From Methanomassiliicoccales archaeon RumEn M1 (GTDB taxonomy: Archaea > Thermoplasmatota > Thermoplasmata > Methanomassiliicoccales > Methanomassiliicoccaceae): 64,000 nt of DNA. A program made the position numbers and the translations under genes. Positions 42,236 to 50,115 of this stretch are shown here, in pieces (the stretch's first letter is position 1; every line of letters starts with the position of its first letter). Under the pieces are notes generated by a model. That model was not told where the DNA came from. It saw only the letters and a list, made by a program, of their open reading frames with translations, and made no database searches. The DNA is taken from contig LJKK01000125.1 in the NCBI GenBank assembly GCA_001421185.1, positions 1 to 64,000 of the forward strand. Reading direction: 5' to 3'.

Positions 42236-42274
42236 CCTAATCTAGATAATTAGGTGGGGTCACACTAGATAATT
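42236..42274. promoter_or_regulatory. Palindrome and direct repeat before the GNAT/FemAB-like gene
   Basis: CCTAAT-N7-ATTAGG at 42236-42254 overlaps the first of two direct copies of CTAGATAATT (42242-42251 and 42265-42274). It is 13-50 bases upstream of the minus-strand ATG, overlapping the expected promoter. Confidence 0.45.
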
Positions 42275-42372
42275 CTTCCACTCAGCGAACGGGATGCACA
42301 GGGACTGCGGACAAGTTAATCTTAAATGCGAGCGGCTCAAGAGAAAAGGGACGTTTTGATGGAGGAGGTCCC

Positions 42373-42609
42373 ATGGGAGAGGGAAAGCAGTTATTGACCA
42401 CCGTCGCAGCGGCCGCGATCGTGGCGATACCATCGTTGTTGATCAACGGTGCCATACTGGCCATCCTGCTGGCGTCACTGCTCCTCCTCAAGGAATGGAC
42501 AGTCGTACGGAAGAAGGGGTCGGACACGGGGCGCGCTCTCCTGAACGGGGCGCTTTTAGCGTTCGGGGCGGTCTTCCTGTTCAACGTAGGTACGATGCTT
42601 CTGTCATGA
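42373..42609 (+). CDS. Small membrane protein, two predicted helices
   Basis: A 78-residue protein. Two hydrophobic segments (residues ~8-38 and ~58-77) flank a short charged loop (KEWTVVRKKGSDTGR). It has a strong ribosome-binding site, GGAGGAGGT, right before the ATG at 42373, and a TAATCTTAAATG upstream as a possible promoter. No family recognised. Divergent from the GNAT gene and codirectional with the truncated glycosyltransferase. Confidence 0.6.
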   Translation: MGEGKQLLTTVAAAAIVAIPSLLINGAILAILLASLLLLKEWTVVRKKGSDTGRALLNGALLAFGAVFLFNVGTMLLS

Positions 42610-42733
42610 TCGGGGACAATGGAACGCCCTAGTGTTATCATTAAGGATAAATACTTTCCAATGGAGTATTTCGTACCATCCTGCTGGATCTAGGCATATA
42701 CTGGCCCTGGAATCTGGGCAGGTGGGGAAAGGC

Positions 42734-43681
42734 TTGAAGATCGCTATAGTATCCCCGCTATGGGGGCCTGCATACCCTACAGGTTCAGGGGTCTACGCTT
42801 ACGAGCTGGCAGTCCGATTGGCTCGATTGGGCCATGAGGTACATGTGCTCACCTCCAGCGTAGGCAACTTCCCCCAAATGGAGCTGCCCGAGAACTTGCA
42901 TCTTAGGGTCCTCAGGACGTACAACATGTTGTGGTCCATGAATCCCGTGGCGAACGCCTTCCCGATCCTGCTGCAGGAGGATTTCGACGTGGTTCATGTC
43001 CATTCATACATCTTCTTTATGTCCAATACTGCTGCGGCGGCCCGGCCGCTGCGTAGCTTCCGATACGTGCTGAACTTTCACGGAGGCGTTAGCCATAATG
43101 GCATGCCAGACCCCTGTTCGTTCAAGATGTGGGTGAAGGACCACGTCTTCGACCGAACGGTCGGGAAGGCCACCGTCAGGCTGGCCGACGTGGTCACCAG
43201 CGTCTCCAAGAGGGACATCCCTCAGATAGAGAGCAAGTTCGGGGTCACTGCGCAGTACGTCCCCAACGCGGTGTCGACGGAGAAGTTCATTCCCGTGGAT
43301 AACGAGTCTCGGGTGATCACCTATGTAGGAAAACTGGAGCATTGGAAGGGAGCAGGTCAGCTGCTGAGCATCTTCAAGAAGGTCAGCAGAGAGGTCAGCG
43401 ATGTGAAGTTCAGGGTGATCGGCAACGGCAGCCTGGCGAATGTGTTCCGCAGATCGGACATTCCCTTGGAGCTCACCGGACACGTGCCGCATGACAGGAT
43501 GCCCTCCTATTATCATGACTCTGCGGTCTCCATACTCCCGTCATACATGGAGGGCGCGCCGACCACCTGCACCATCACGGTGCTTGGGTCCCCCACCACG
43601 AGCAGGTTCCCATTGGCGTTCCCATCGGCGGTGCAGTTCCTCAGGACGGTGTTGCTGTTCAGGACGAACCCTGCGCCGTAG
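42734..43681 (+). pseudogene. Family 4 glycosyltransferase, truncated at its 3' end
   Basis: A GT4 (GT-B) enzyme. The N-terminal acceptor domain (LKIAIVSPLWGPAYPTGSGVYAYEL; VVHVHSY) and most of the donor domain (YVPNAVSTEKFIP, TYVGKLEHWKGA, LELTGHVPHDRMPSYY) are intact. Homology stops at SYMEGAPTT, just before the expected EAM-type nucleotide-sugar motif. From about 43565 on, the frame is simply the antisense of the neighbouring beta-helix gene until a stop at 43681. The TTG start at 42734 follows GGTGGGG. Probably inactive unless the junction is an assembly artefact. Confidence 0.8.
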
Positions 43682-44550
43682 AGCGGCGAGGGCTTGCTCC
43701 TGCCGTTGTCATTGGCGGTGCAGTTGACGAAGACCACATCATGCGCGCGTATATCGTCCTCGAAGTGGAAGCCAGACTCCCAATTGTTGTTGGCGGTGCA
43801 GTTGACCAGTCGCATGCCCTCCACGGCGGTCATCTCAGCCAGGTCAAAGCCGACCGTCCAGTCATGGGACCTCGTGGTCAGGCCGTTGTTGGTCGCGGTG
43901 CAGTTGATGTATTCTATGTCGCGCACCAGACTGTCTCCCCGGGAGCCAATGTTGAGGAAGCCATAGGCCTCGCCGCCTACCGCCCGGCAGTCGATGAACG
44001 AGACCTTGGATATGGTGCGGCCATCGGGGGCGAGGATGAAGGCCCCGCCCATCTCCCTGGTAACAGTGGCCTCCACGTTGCGGACCAGTAGGCCGCTCAC
44101 ATCGGTGCGGTCTGCGGTCGCATAGAACGCGGTGGACCCGATGATGCCTAGATCGGACAGCATGACGTTGGACCGGTCCTTCACTACCAGCATGCCCTTG
44201 CTCTCTGAGGTGAACACCGTGTTCCGAACCCCTTCGCCCCTTAGGACCGTGTTGCCGCTGATCTCCACGCTCTCGTCCAGCACGTACGTTCCAGAGCGGA
44301 CCAGGACCGTGCCGCCATCGGGCATGGACCGGAAGACCGCCTGCAGCACCTCCGAGGACGAGCCCGACTCATAGGCCACTCTGCCAGTGATGATATCGGT
44401 CGCCACCGTCCGTCCCTCTTCCCGAGAGACCTCATAGCTGCGGTAGGTGGGGCCGTCGCCCTGCTCCATCCACGCCACGTACACGAACGCCAGGGCAGCT
44501 GCCACGGCTATCGTCATGAGAAGGACAATAGCATGGCGCCTCCTGAGCAT
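43513..44550 (-). CDS. Anchored right-handed beta-helix protein, C-terminus probably replaced
   Basis: A 345-residue protein. Residues ~7-27 form an N-terminal membrane anchor. The rest is a pectate-lyase-like parallel beta-helix with repeating N-C-T-A-N-N rungs (LVNCTANNNWESGFHFE, FVNCTANDNGR, LRNCTADGNANGNLLVV). The last ~20 residues (after STVMVQ) are encoded by sequence antisense to the truncated glycosyltransferase. It resembles half of the large beta-helix gene to its right, so a duplication is likely. Probably a surface protein; substrate unknown. Confidence 0.78.
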   Translation of the reverse strand: MLRRRHAIVLLMTIAVAAALAFVYVAWMEQGDGPTYRSYEVSREEGRTVATDIITGRVAYESGSSSEVLQAVFRSMPDGGTVLVRSGTYVLDESVEISGNTVLRGEGVRNTVFTSESKGMLVVKDRSNVMLSDLGIIGSTAFYATADRTDVSGLLVRNVEATVTREMGGAFILAPDGRTISKVSFIDCRAVGGEAYGFLNIGSRGDSLVRDIEYINCTATNNGLTTRSHDWTVGFDLAEMTAVEGMRLVNCTANNNWESGFHFEDDIRAHDVVFVNCTANDNGRSKPSPLYGAGFVLNSNTVLRNCTADGNANGNLLVVGDPSTVMVQVVGAPSMYDGSMETAES

Positions 44551-44666
44551 CGTGCTTCATTGGGGCCCAGCGGTACAAAAACGTTCGTTATCCCTATGAC
44601 GGATCAAGAGATGGCCGGAGGTCGCGGGAAGGCATGGGCGGAAGGATGATCGAGGTCGGCTCCCAT

Positions 44667-46973
44667 CTAGACCGGCAGCGAGAAACTGACGACCTGAACG
44701 TTCGGTATGTCGTAGTTGATGCCTCCCTTGGTGTTGCCGCTTCCGGTGCATTTGATGAAGGTACACTCGTCGAACCCAGCACGGTCGCCAACGAAGAAGC
44801 CCGCGCCATATAGGGCACGGGGCTTCTGTCCGTTGTTGTTGGCGGTACAGTTCTCGAACACGACGTTGCGGACCTCCGGAGCGATCTCCAGGTGGAAGCC
44901 GCTCTCCCAGTTCTCGTCGGCACGGCAGTTGACCAGCCTCATCCCATCGATGTTGCATCTTTCAGCGAGGTTGAATCCCGGGATCCAGGCGTCAGCGCTG
45001 TTAGGGTCGGTGACGCCCAGGGAATTCCCGCACCTGATGGCAGTGCAGTCCTCGAAGAGGGTGTTCTTGACCCATCCGTCGAAGTTGTTGCCGTTGATGA
45101 GGAAGCCCCAGGTAGCGGGGGAGTCGACGAAGACGTTCCGATAGGTTAGGCCGTCGATGACGCCACCAGCCTCCACCCAGGTACCAATGGCATTGTTGAT
45201 TATGCCCCTGGTGACATGGTCGAGGTGGATGTCCTCCCATAGGTGGTTGCGGACGGTGACCCCAGTCGCCCAGGACTGGCAGGAGCCAGCTCCGGTGATG
45301 TGTAATCCCTTCACAGCGGTGTTGCTCACACCATCCATGATGATGGCGCCCCTGGCGAAGTTAAGGGTGGTCTTGTCCGAGCCCTCTCCCATCAGGGTGG
45401 TGCCGCTCCTCATGTAGATGTTTCCGCTCACCTGGTAGGTGCCAGCAGTGACCAGCACGGTGTTGCCGTTGTTGACCGCCCACTGAATGGCAGTGGAGCC
45501 AGTGTGGACGGTCGCCCCGTTGGCATTCTTGACGATATTGCCCGGGTAGACGTACAGGTCAGCGGACGGTTTCGGGTCCGGCACAGGCAATGCCTTGGCC
45601 GTCCAGCTAACCGCCTTGCTGCTACCATCGTAGGCATCGTTGCCCGCGAAGGTGGCCGTGAAGGAGTAGGTGCCCGCCGCGTTGGGGGTGTGGGTCATGG
45701 TGAACCTGCCGTTGTAGTCCGTGGTCGCCTGAGAGGTGATCTTGGACCCGTCAGGCAGGGTCACGACTATCGTCACCGCCGCGTTCCTGAGGGGCCTGGT
45801 GCCATCGTCGTTCGTGACGGTTAGCACACCAGTGGCCTGGATCCTCTGACCGACATCCACCGAGGAGGAGACAGTCACGTCGATGGACGAGGTCCCCTTG
45901 GTCGGTTCAGGGATCGGTTCAGGCTCGGGCTCGGGTATGGGCTCGGGCTCAGGCTCAGGTATAGGCTCGGGCTCAGGCTCAGGTATAGGCTCTGGCTCGG
46001 GTTCGGGTATCACGTCGACATTGGACATGCCGCCCTTGTTGCCTGCACCCTTGCAGTCGATCAGGACCACCGAACTGTCAATGAAGTAGCCGTAACCTTC
46101 CTTGAAGGCGGGCTTGACCCCATTGTAGTCCGCGACACAGTTCTCGAACACCACGTTGTTCTTGGCGACGTCCTGGCGCAGGTAGAAGCCGTCCTCCCAG
46201 TTGTAGGAGGATACCGAGTTCTTCACGTGCATGTTGGCGACGTCAATGTTCACCGCCAGGGCGAAGCCTACGACCCAGTCGTTGGGCCGGGATTCCGCTC
46301 CACACCTGGTGGCCTTGCAACCATCGATAGTCACATCCCTGATCTCGCATGTGCCGGTCCCGCTGCCGATGATGGAGAAGCCGTAGGCCCCACAGTCGAC
46401 GGCAGAGAGCCGGAGCATGCTGACATCGGAGATGATGTGCCGCTGGGCATCGAGGGTGAACACAGCATTTACGCCCTTAACGCCCCTGGCTGAAATATCC
46501 TGCATCACGATATTGCGGACATCGGTTTTGTACGCGGTCACGTAGATGTCAGCGGTCCCTTGGAGCGCGAAGCCCCTGAGGGTTACATCGGATACATCTG
46601 GGAGGCGGATGCCATTGTTGACGAGGACCGTTCTATCGCCATTTCCCTGCAGGGTGACACCAGCCCTCATCGAGATCTCCTTCGAGAGGTGGTATGTCCC
46701 GCTCTTCATCGTGACCGTGCCCCCAGCTTTGGCGCGGTCGATGGCTCCCTGGATGGCGGTCGCGGAGTTGGTGGAGGAGATTATGGTCTTTCCCTTTTCA
46801 TTCTTCACCAGCGTCTTAGCGCCCTTCTTTTCGACCGTGAGGTCGGAGGAACGCGCCGCATCCGCGTCGGTCGTACATATGACCAACACAGAGCCTATCA
46901 ACAGGGCTACAGCGAAAATCGCCCCTATCTTGTAGAATGGTTTTCCCATCCGTCTTTCGTTATTTTTTCCCAT
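44667..46973 (-). CDS. Secreted protein with two beta-helix domains joined by a PEP-repeat linker and an Ig-like domain
   Basis: A 768-residue exported protein. Signal peptide: residues ~12-40 ([24 protein letters not shown]). Beta-helix 1: ~65-325 ([31 protein letters not shown]). Linker: four PEPEPEPI units at ~330-362. Ig-like/Big domain: ~368-470 ([21 protein letters not shown]). Beta-helix 2: ~480-768, with NNNxWESGF-type rungs shared with the neighbouring gene. No membrane anchor or cell-wall sorting signal at the C-terminus. ATG 46973 or 46949 could be the start. Likely cell-surface carbohydrate binding or cleavage. Confidence 0.85.
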   Translation of the reverse strand: MGKNNERRMGKPFYKIGAIFAVALLIGSVLVICTTDADAARSSDLTVEKKGAKTLVKNEKGKTIISSTNSATAIQGAIDRAKAGGTVTMKSGTYHLSKEISMRAGVTLQGNGDRTVLVNNGIRLPDVSDVTLRGFALQGTADIYVTAYKTDVRNIVMQDISARGVKGVNAVFTLDAQRHIISDVSMLRLSAVDCGAYGFSIIGSGTGTCEIRDVTIDGCKATRCGAESRPNDWVVGFALAVNIDVANMHVKNSVSSYNWEDGFYLRQDVAKNNVVFENCVADYNGVKPAFKEGYGYFIDSSVVLIDCKGAGNKGGMSNVDVIPEPEPEPIPEPEPEPIPEPEPEPIPEPEPEPIPEPTKGTSSIDVTVSSSVDVGQRIQATGVLTVTNDDGTRPLRNAAVTIVVTLPDGSKITSQATTDYNGRFTMTHTPNAAGTYSFTATFAGNDAYDGSSKAVSWTAKALPVPDPKPSADLYVYPGNIVKNANGATVHTGSTAIQWAVNNGNTVLVTAGTYQVSGNIYMRSGTTLMGEGSDKTTLNFARGAIIMDGVSNTAVKGLHITGAGSCQSWATGVTVRNHLWEDIHLDHVTRGIINNAIGTWVEAGGVIDGLTYRNVFVDSPATWGFLINGNNFDGWVKNTLFEDCTAIRCGNSLGVTDPNSADAWIPGFNLAERCNIDGMRLVNCRADENWESGFHLEIAPEVRNVVFENCTANNNGQKPRALYGAGFFVGDRAGFDECTFIKCTGSGNTKGGINYDIPNVQVVSFSLPV
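45904..46011 (-). repeat. In-frame tandem repeat encoding PEPEPEPI
   Basis: Four near-identical 24-base units (PEPEPEPI) within the large beta-helix gene, differing by synonymous changes. They encode a rigid extended linker. The unit number may vary between strains. Confidence 0.8.
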
Positions 46974-47332
46974 TTAATCAACTCATGACTATTATCAGTC
47001 ATTCTCTCTGGAGCCAGACCTGCGTAAGCTGGTCGGGCTCACTTGCATTGTTCAGCGCTATCGCTCATCTATCACACACTTCTCTGGAGCCCACCTCCTC
47101 AGGCGGAACAGCAGAAGACCACTTTTATAGCTATCAACCCCAACGTCACGCATGATTATCTTTGATTGTTCTTATAAAATAGAATTATTGATATGACGCC
47201 GCCCATGGGCCTGCCATTCCGTCTATGATGGCAGCATAGGTCCCGAGATCGTCACGACCCTTGTTAGCGGGCAAGAAACGATTATCATCTCCTTCTCGTC
47301 TTTCCCATAGGGATCCAGCGAGGGAAGCGAGC
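46974..47332. other. Intergenic region with promoters and several hairpins
   Basis: About 360 AT-rich bases upstream of the divergent beta-helix and herA genes. It holds ATGACT-N6-AGTCAT (46985-47002), a hairpin GAGCC-A-GACC...GGTC-G-GGCTC (47011-47040), a CTTATAAAAT box (47171-47180), the palindrome GCCCATGGGC (47201-47210) and a hairpin CTGCCAT...ATGGCAG (47211-47234). No gene is evident. Confidence 0.5.
47171..47180 (+). promoter_or_regulatory. TATA-like box, probable herA operon promoter
   Basis: CTTATAAAAT is the best TATA match upstream of herA. It predicts a transcript starting near 47201 and a leader of roughly 130 bases that contains the CTGCCAT/ATGGCAG hairpin. Confidence 0.4.
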
Positions 47333-48871
47333 ATGCATATCGGCCGAGTCATAGGTAACAGGGTCCTGGAGACCACCTTCAGGATGAACTTCGGAGAGGC
47401 GCTCCAGGTGGGAGAGATGCTGGTGGTGGAGAGCGGCCCCAGCTCGGAGCGGTATCTCATCAGGGTCATGGACATCGAGCACGGCGCGGACGCCGATGAC
47501 ATGAACTGGATGACCACCGAGGCGGGCCGCATGCTTCGCATGGACGCGGAGCAGCACGAGGTCGATATCGGTCCCATCCGCGACGACCTGTACTGCGTGG
47601 CGAGATCGGCGCCCTTGGGATGCGTGGGCGACGAGTTCAGGAAGACGAAGACGATCCCGCACCATTTCTCCAAGGTCCGTCGGACCACCATCGACGACTA
47701 CGAGTTCCTCAAGAGCAGCCTGGGCGACATACAGGTCGGGAACCTCCGCTCGGGCGACCGGGTGCTGGACTTCCCGGTGGGCATATCCGGGAAGGCCATA
47801 CCGCACCACATTGGCATCTTCGCCACCACCGGGATGGGGAAGAGCAATCTGATGAAGAACCTGGCCCTATCGTGCATGCGCCTCCGCAAGTACGGCTTCC
47901 TGGTGCTCGACCCCCACGGCGAGTATTACGACGGCGGCGAATCGGGGAAGAAGGGCCTGAAGCAGGCCGGGCTGGGCGATGCCCTGGTGGTGTTCTCGTC
48001 CCGCAAGCTGGACGGCCCACACAACTCGCTGCACGTGGCGTCGTCGGAGATCCAGATCACCGACCTGGAGAACCTGTACGAGTTCACCGGGGCCCAGAAG
48101 GAGTTCATGGAGTCCGCCCAGTTCAAGTTCGGCGACACATGGCTGACGGACATCAACGACAAGAGCGTGCAGGAGATCTCCAAGGCGCTGGGCGAGGGCA
48201 AGTACCATGAGGGGACCATCAACGTGGTCAAGCGCCGCCTGGAGTCGCTGTTCCGCTTCGACCTCATCTCCCGGGACCCGAAGCTCTCGATCACCAGCCA
48301 CATCATCGATTGCCTGCACGACGGCAAGGTCGTACTGGTCGACACGTCCAACATGTACGAGGCCGAGGAGCTCCTCATATCGACCGTCCTGGCGCGCGCC
48401 ATCTTCGAGAAGAACAAGGCATTGTACGGGGAGAAGTCCAAGTTCGACAAAGTCCCGCCGGTGCTCATCGCCCTGGAGGAGGCGCAGCGCGTTCTCACCG
48501 AGGCAAAGGGGACCATCTTCGCGCAGATCGCCCGGGAGGGCCGCAAGTTCAAGACCGGACTGTGCGCGGTATCGCAGCAGCCGAAGCTGATAGATTCGGA
48601 GATCATCTCCCAGTTCAACACCCTGTTCATCCTCGGACTGGCGGATAGGCGGGACCGCGAGATCCTAAGGAACTCGGCCAAACAGGACATCTCGCAGCTG
48701 GACAACGAGATACAGATGCTGATGCCCGGGGAGGCGCTCATCGCGTCACCGTTCACCCCGTTCGCGGTGCCGGTGAAGATCCATCTGTACGAAGAATACA
48801 TCGAGAGGGCGGTCGCCGACGCTCCCAAGAAGGTGTTCACCAAGGCCCCGGTGAGCCATACCTTCTATTGA
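47333..48871 (+). CDS. herA: HerA-type hexameric ATPase (DNA end-resection)
   Basis: A 512-residue protein with an N-terminal HAS-barrel (residues ~1-110) and a RecA-like motor: Walker A ATTGMGKSN (164-172), VLDPHGEY and Walker B LIALEEAQRV. It pumps DNA in concert with Mre11-Rad50 and the NurA nuclease; no nurA is in this window. The ATG at 47333 follows GAGGGAAGCGA. It heads the operon herA-mre11-rad50 (gaps 113 and -4 bases). Confidence 0.92.
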   Translation: MHIGRVIGNRVLETTFRMNFGEALQVGEMLVVESGPSSERYLIRVMDIEHGADADDMNWMTTEAGRMLRMDAEQHEVDIGPIRDDLYCVARSAPLGCVGDEFRKTKTIPHHFSKVRRTTIDDYEFLKSSLGDIQVGNLRSGDRVLDFPVGISGKAIPHHIGIFATTGMGKSNLMKNLALSCMRLRKYGFLVLDPHGEYYDGGESGKKGLKQAGLGDALVVFSSRKLDGPHNSLHVASSEIQITDLENLYEFTGAQKEFMESAQFKFGDTWLTDINDKSVQEISKALGEGKYHEGTINVVKRRLESLFRFDLISRDPKLSITSHIIDCLHDGKVVLVDTSNMYEAEELLISTVLARAIFEKNKALYGEKSKFDKVPPVLIALEEAQRVLTEAKGTIFAQIAREGRKFKTGLCAVSQQPKLIDSEIISQFNTLFILGLADRRDREILRNSAKQDISQLDNEIQMLMPGEALIASPFTPFAVPVKIHLYEEYIERAVADAPKKVFTKAPVSHTFY

Positions 48872-48984
48872 TGGGCGTCCGCTCGTGACGTCGGACAAGG
48901 TGAACTGTAAAGAAAACAATAAAGATGGCCTAGCCCCTTCCGACGCCCCGGGGATGGCTGCTTGATGGACACGGAGGGCCTGGA

Positions 48985-50115
48985 GTGAGGATCGTTCACG
49001 TCGCGGACACGCATCTGGGCTATTCGGCCTACCGACGGGTGTGCGACGAGGATGGGGCCTTCAAGGGGCTGAACCAGCGGGAGGTGGATACGTACCTCTC
49101 GTTCCAGGCGTTCGTGGACCGCGTCCTCGAGCTCCGGCCGGACGTGGTGCTGCACAGCGGGGACCTGTTCGACTCCGTAAGGCCGTCCAATCGCGCCCTG
49201 GCCTTCGCGGTGGAACAGTTGTTCCGGCTTTCCGAGGCCGACATACCGGTCGTGATCATCGCCGGCAACCACTCCACGCCAAGGATCAGGGAGACCGGCT
49301 CGGCGTTCCGCCTGTTCGAGCACCTTCCCAATGTGATACCCGTGTACAAGGGGACCTACGAGCGCATCACCATCGGCGATCTGACGGTCCATGCGATCCC
49401 GCACACGGACGGCGAGGCGTTCAAGGAGATGCTCCCTTCGCTGACGAGATGCGGCGACACCCCGTACGAGGTCGCCATGCTCCATGCCGGCGTGGTCGGC
49501 TTCAAGGAGTTCCGCATGAACGAGTTCAACGAGCAGATCGTCGACTCATGTTACCTACGCGATGATCTGGACTATATCGCCATGGGCCACTTCCACGGCC
49601 ACTATGACATAGCGGACAACGCCGCCTATAGCGGCTCCATCGAGCGGTTCTCGTTCGCCGAGGCCTCCCAGACCAAGGGCTTCCTGTACGTGGACCTCGA
49701 AGCGAGGAAGAGAAGGCTCATCGAGCTGCCGGCCCGGCCGATGATCGATCTGCCGGCCATCGACGCCCTTCGCCTCGATGCGCCGTCGCTGAGCGCCGAG
49801 ATCGAGTCGCGGCTGGACCGCGACCTCGACGGAAAGATCGTTCGCCTGGTGGTTCGTAACGTCCCGAGGACGACGTACGAGGCGCTGGACTTCCGCAGGA
49901 TACGGGAGTTGGCATCGGGCGCCATGCACTTCGAGCCCCGCTTCGAGATCGACCGGGACAAGGTATCCATCCAGGCCGGCGGCGCCACCATCAATTCGCT
50001 GGAGCAGGAGTTCGTATCGTTCCTGGAGCGATACCCGGTGGAGCATGTGGACAAGGACTCGCTGCGCGCCCGGGGGCTGGAATATCTGAAGAGGGGGCTG
50101 GAAGGATCCGACTGA
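48985..50115 (+). CDS. mre11: DNA double-strand break repair nuclease Mre11
   Basis: A 376-residue metallophosphoesterase. Ligand motifs: ADTHLGY (Asp8, His10), HSGDLFDS, IAGNHSTPR, LHAG and MGHFHGH. The C-terminal part binds Rad50. The start is a GTG at 48985, consistent with RIVHVADTHLGY beginning the protein. A TATA-like AACAATAAAGATG about 60 bases upstream could give a second promoter. Its TGA stop forms the CTGA that starts rad50. Confidence 0.93.
   Translation: MRIVHVADTHLGYSAYRRVCDEDGAFKGLNQREVDTYLSFQAFVDRVLELRPDVVLHSGDLFDSVRPSNRALAFAVEQLFRLSEADIPVVIIAGNHSTPRIRETGSAFRLFEHLPNVIPVYKGTYERITIGDLTVHAIPHTDGEAFKEMLPSLTRCGDTPYEVAMLHAGVVGFKEFRMNEFNEQIVDSCYLRDDLDYIAMGHFHGHYDIADNAAYSGSIERFSFAEASQTKGFLYVDLEARKRRLIELPARPMIDLPAIDALRLDAPSLSAEIESRLDRDLDGKIVRLVVRNVPRTTYEALDFRRIRELASGAMHFEPRFEIDRDKVSIQAGGATINSLEQEFVSFLERYPVEHVDKDSLRARGLEYLKRGLEGSD

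Noticed and set aside
45904..46011. Short regular repeats as a possible CRISPR-like array
   Set aside because: The repeats are directly adjacent, lack spacers and encode an in-frame PEPEPEPI linker.
47091..47160. Additional small RNA or ORF around the CTTTTATAGC element upstream of herA
   Set aside because: Only a TATA-like string and short chance ORFs; no stem-loop or coding evidence.
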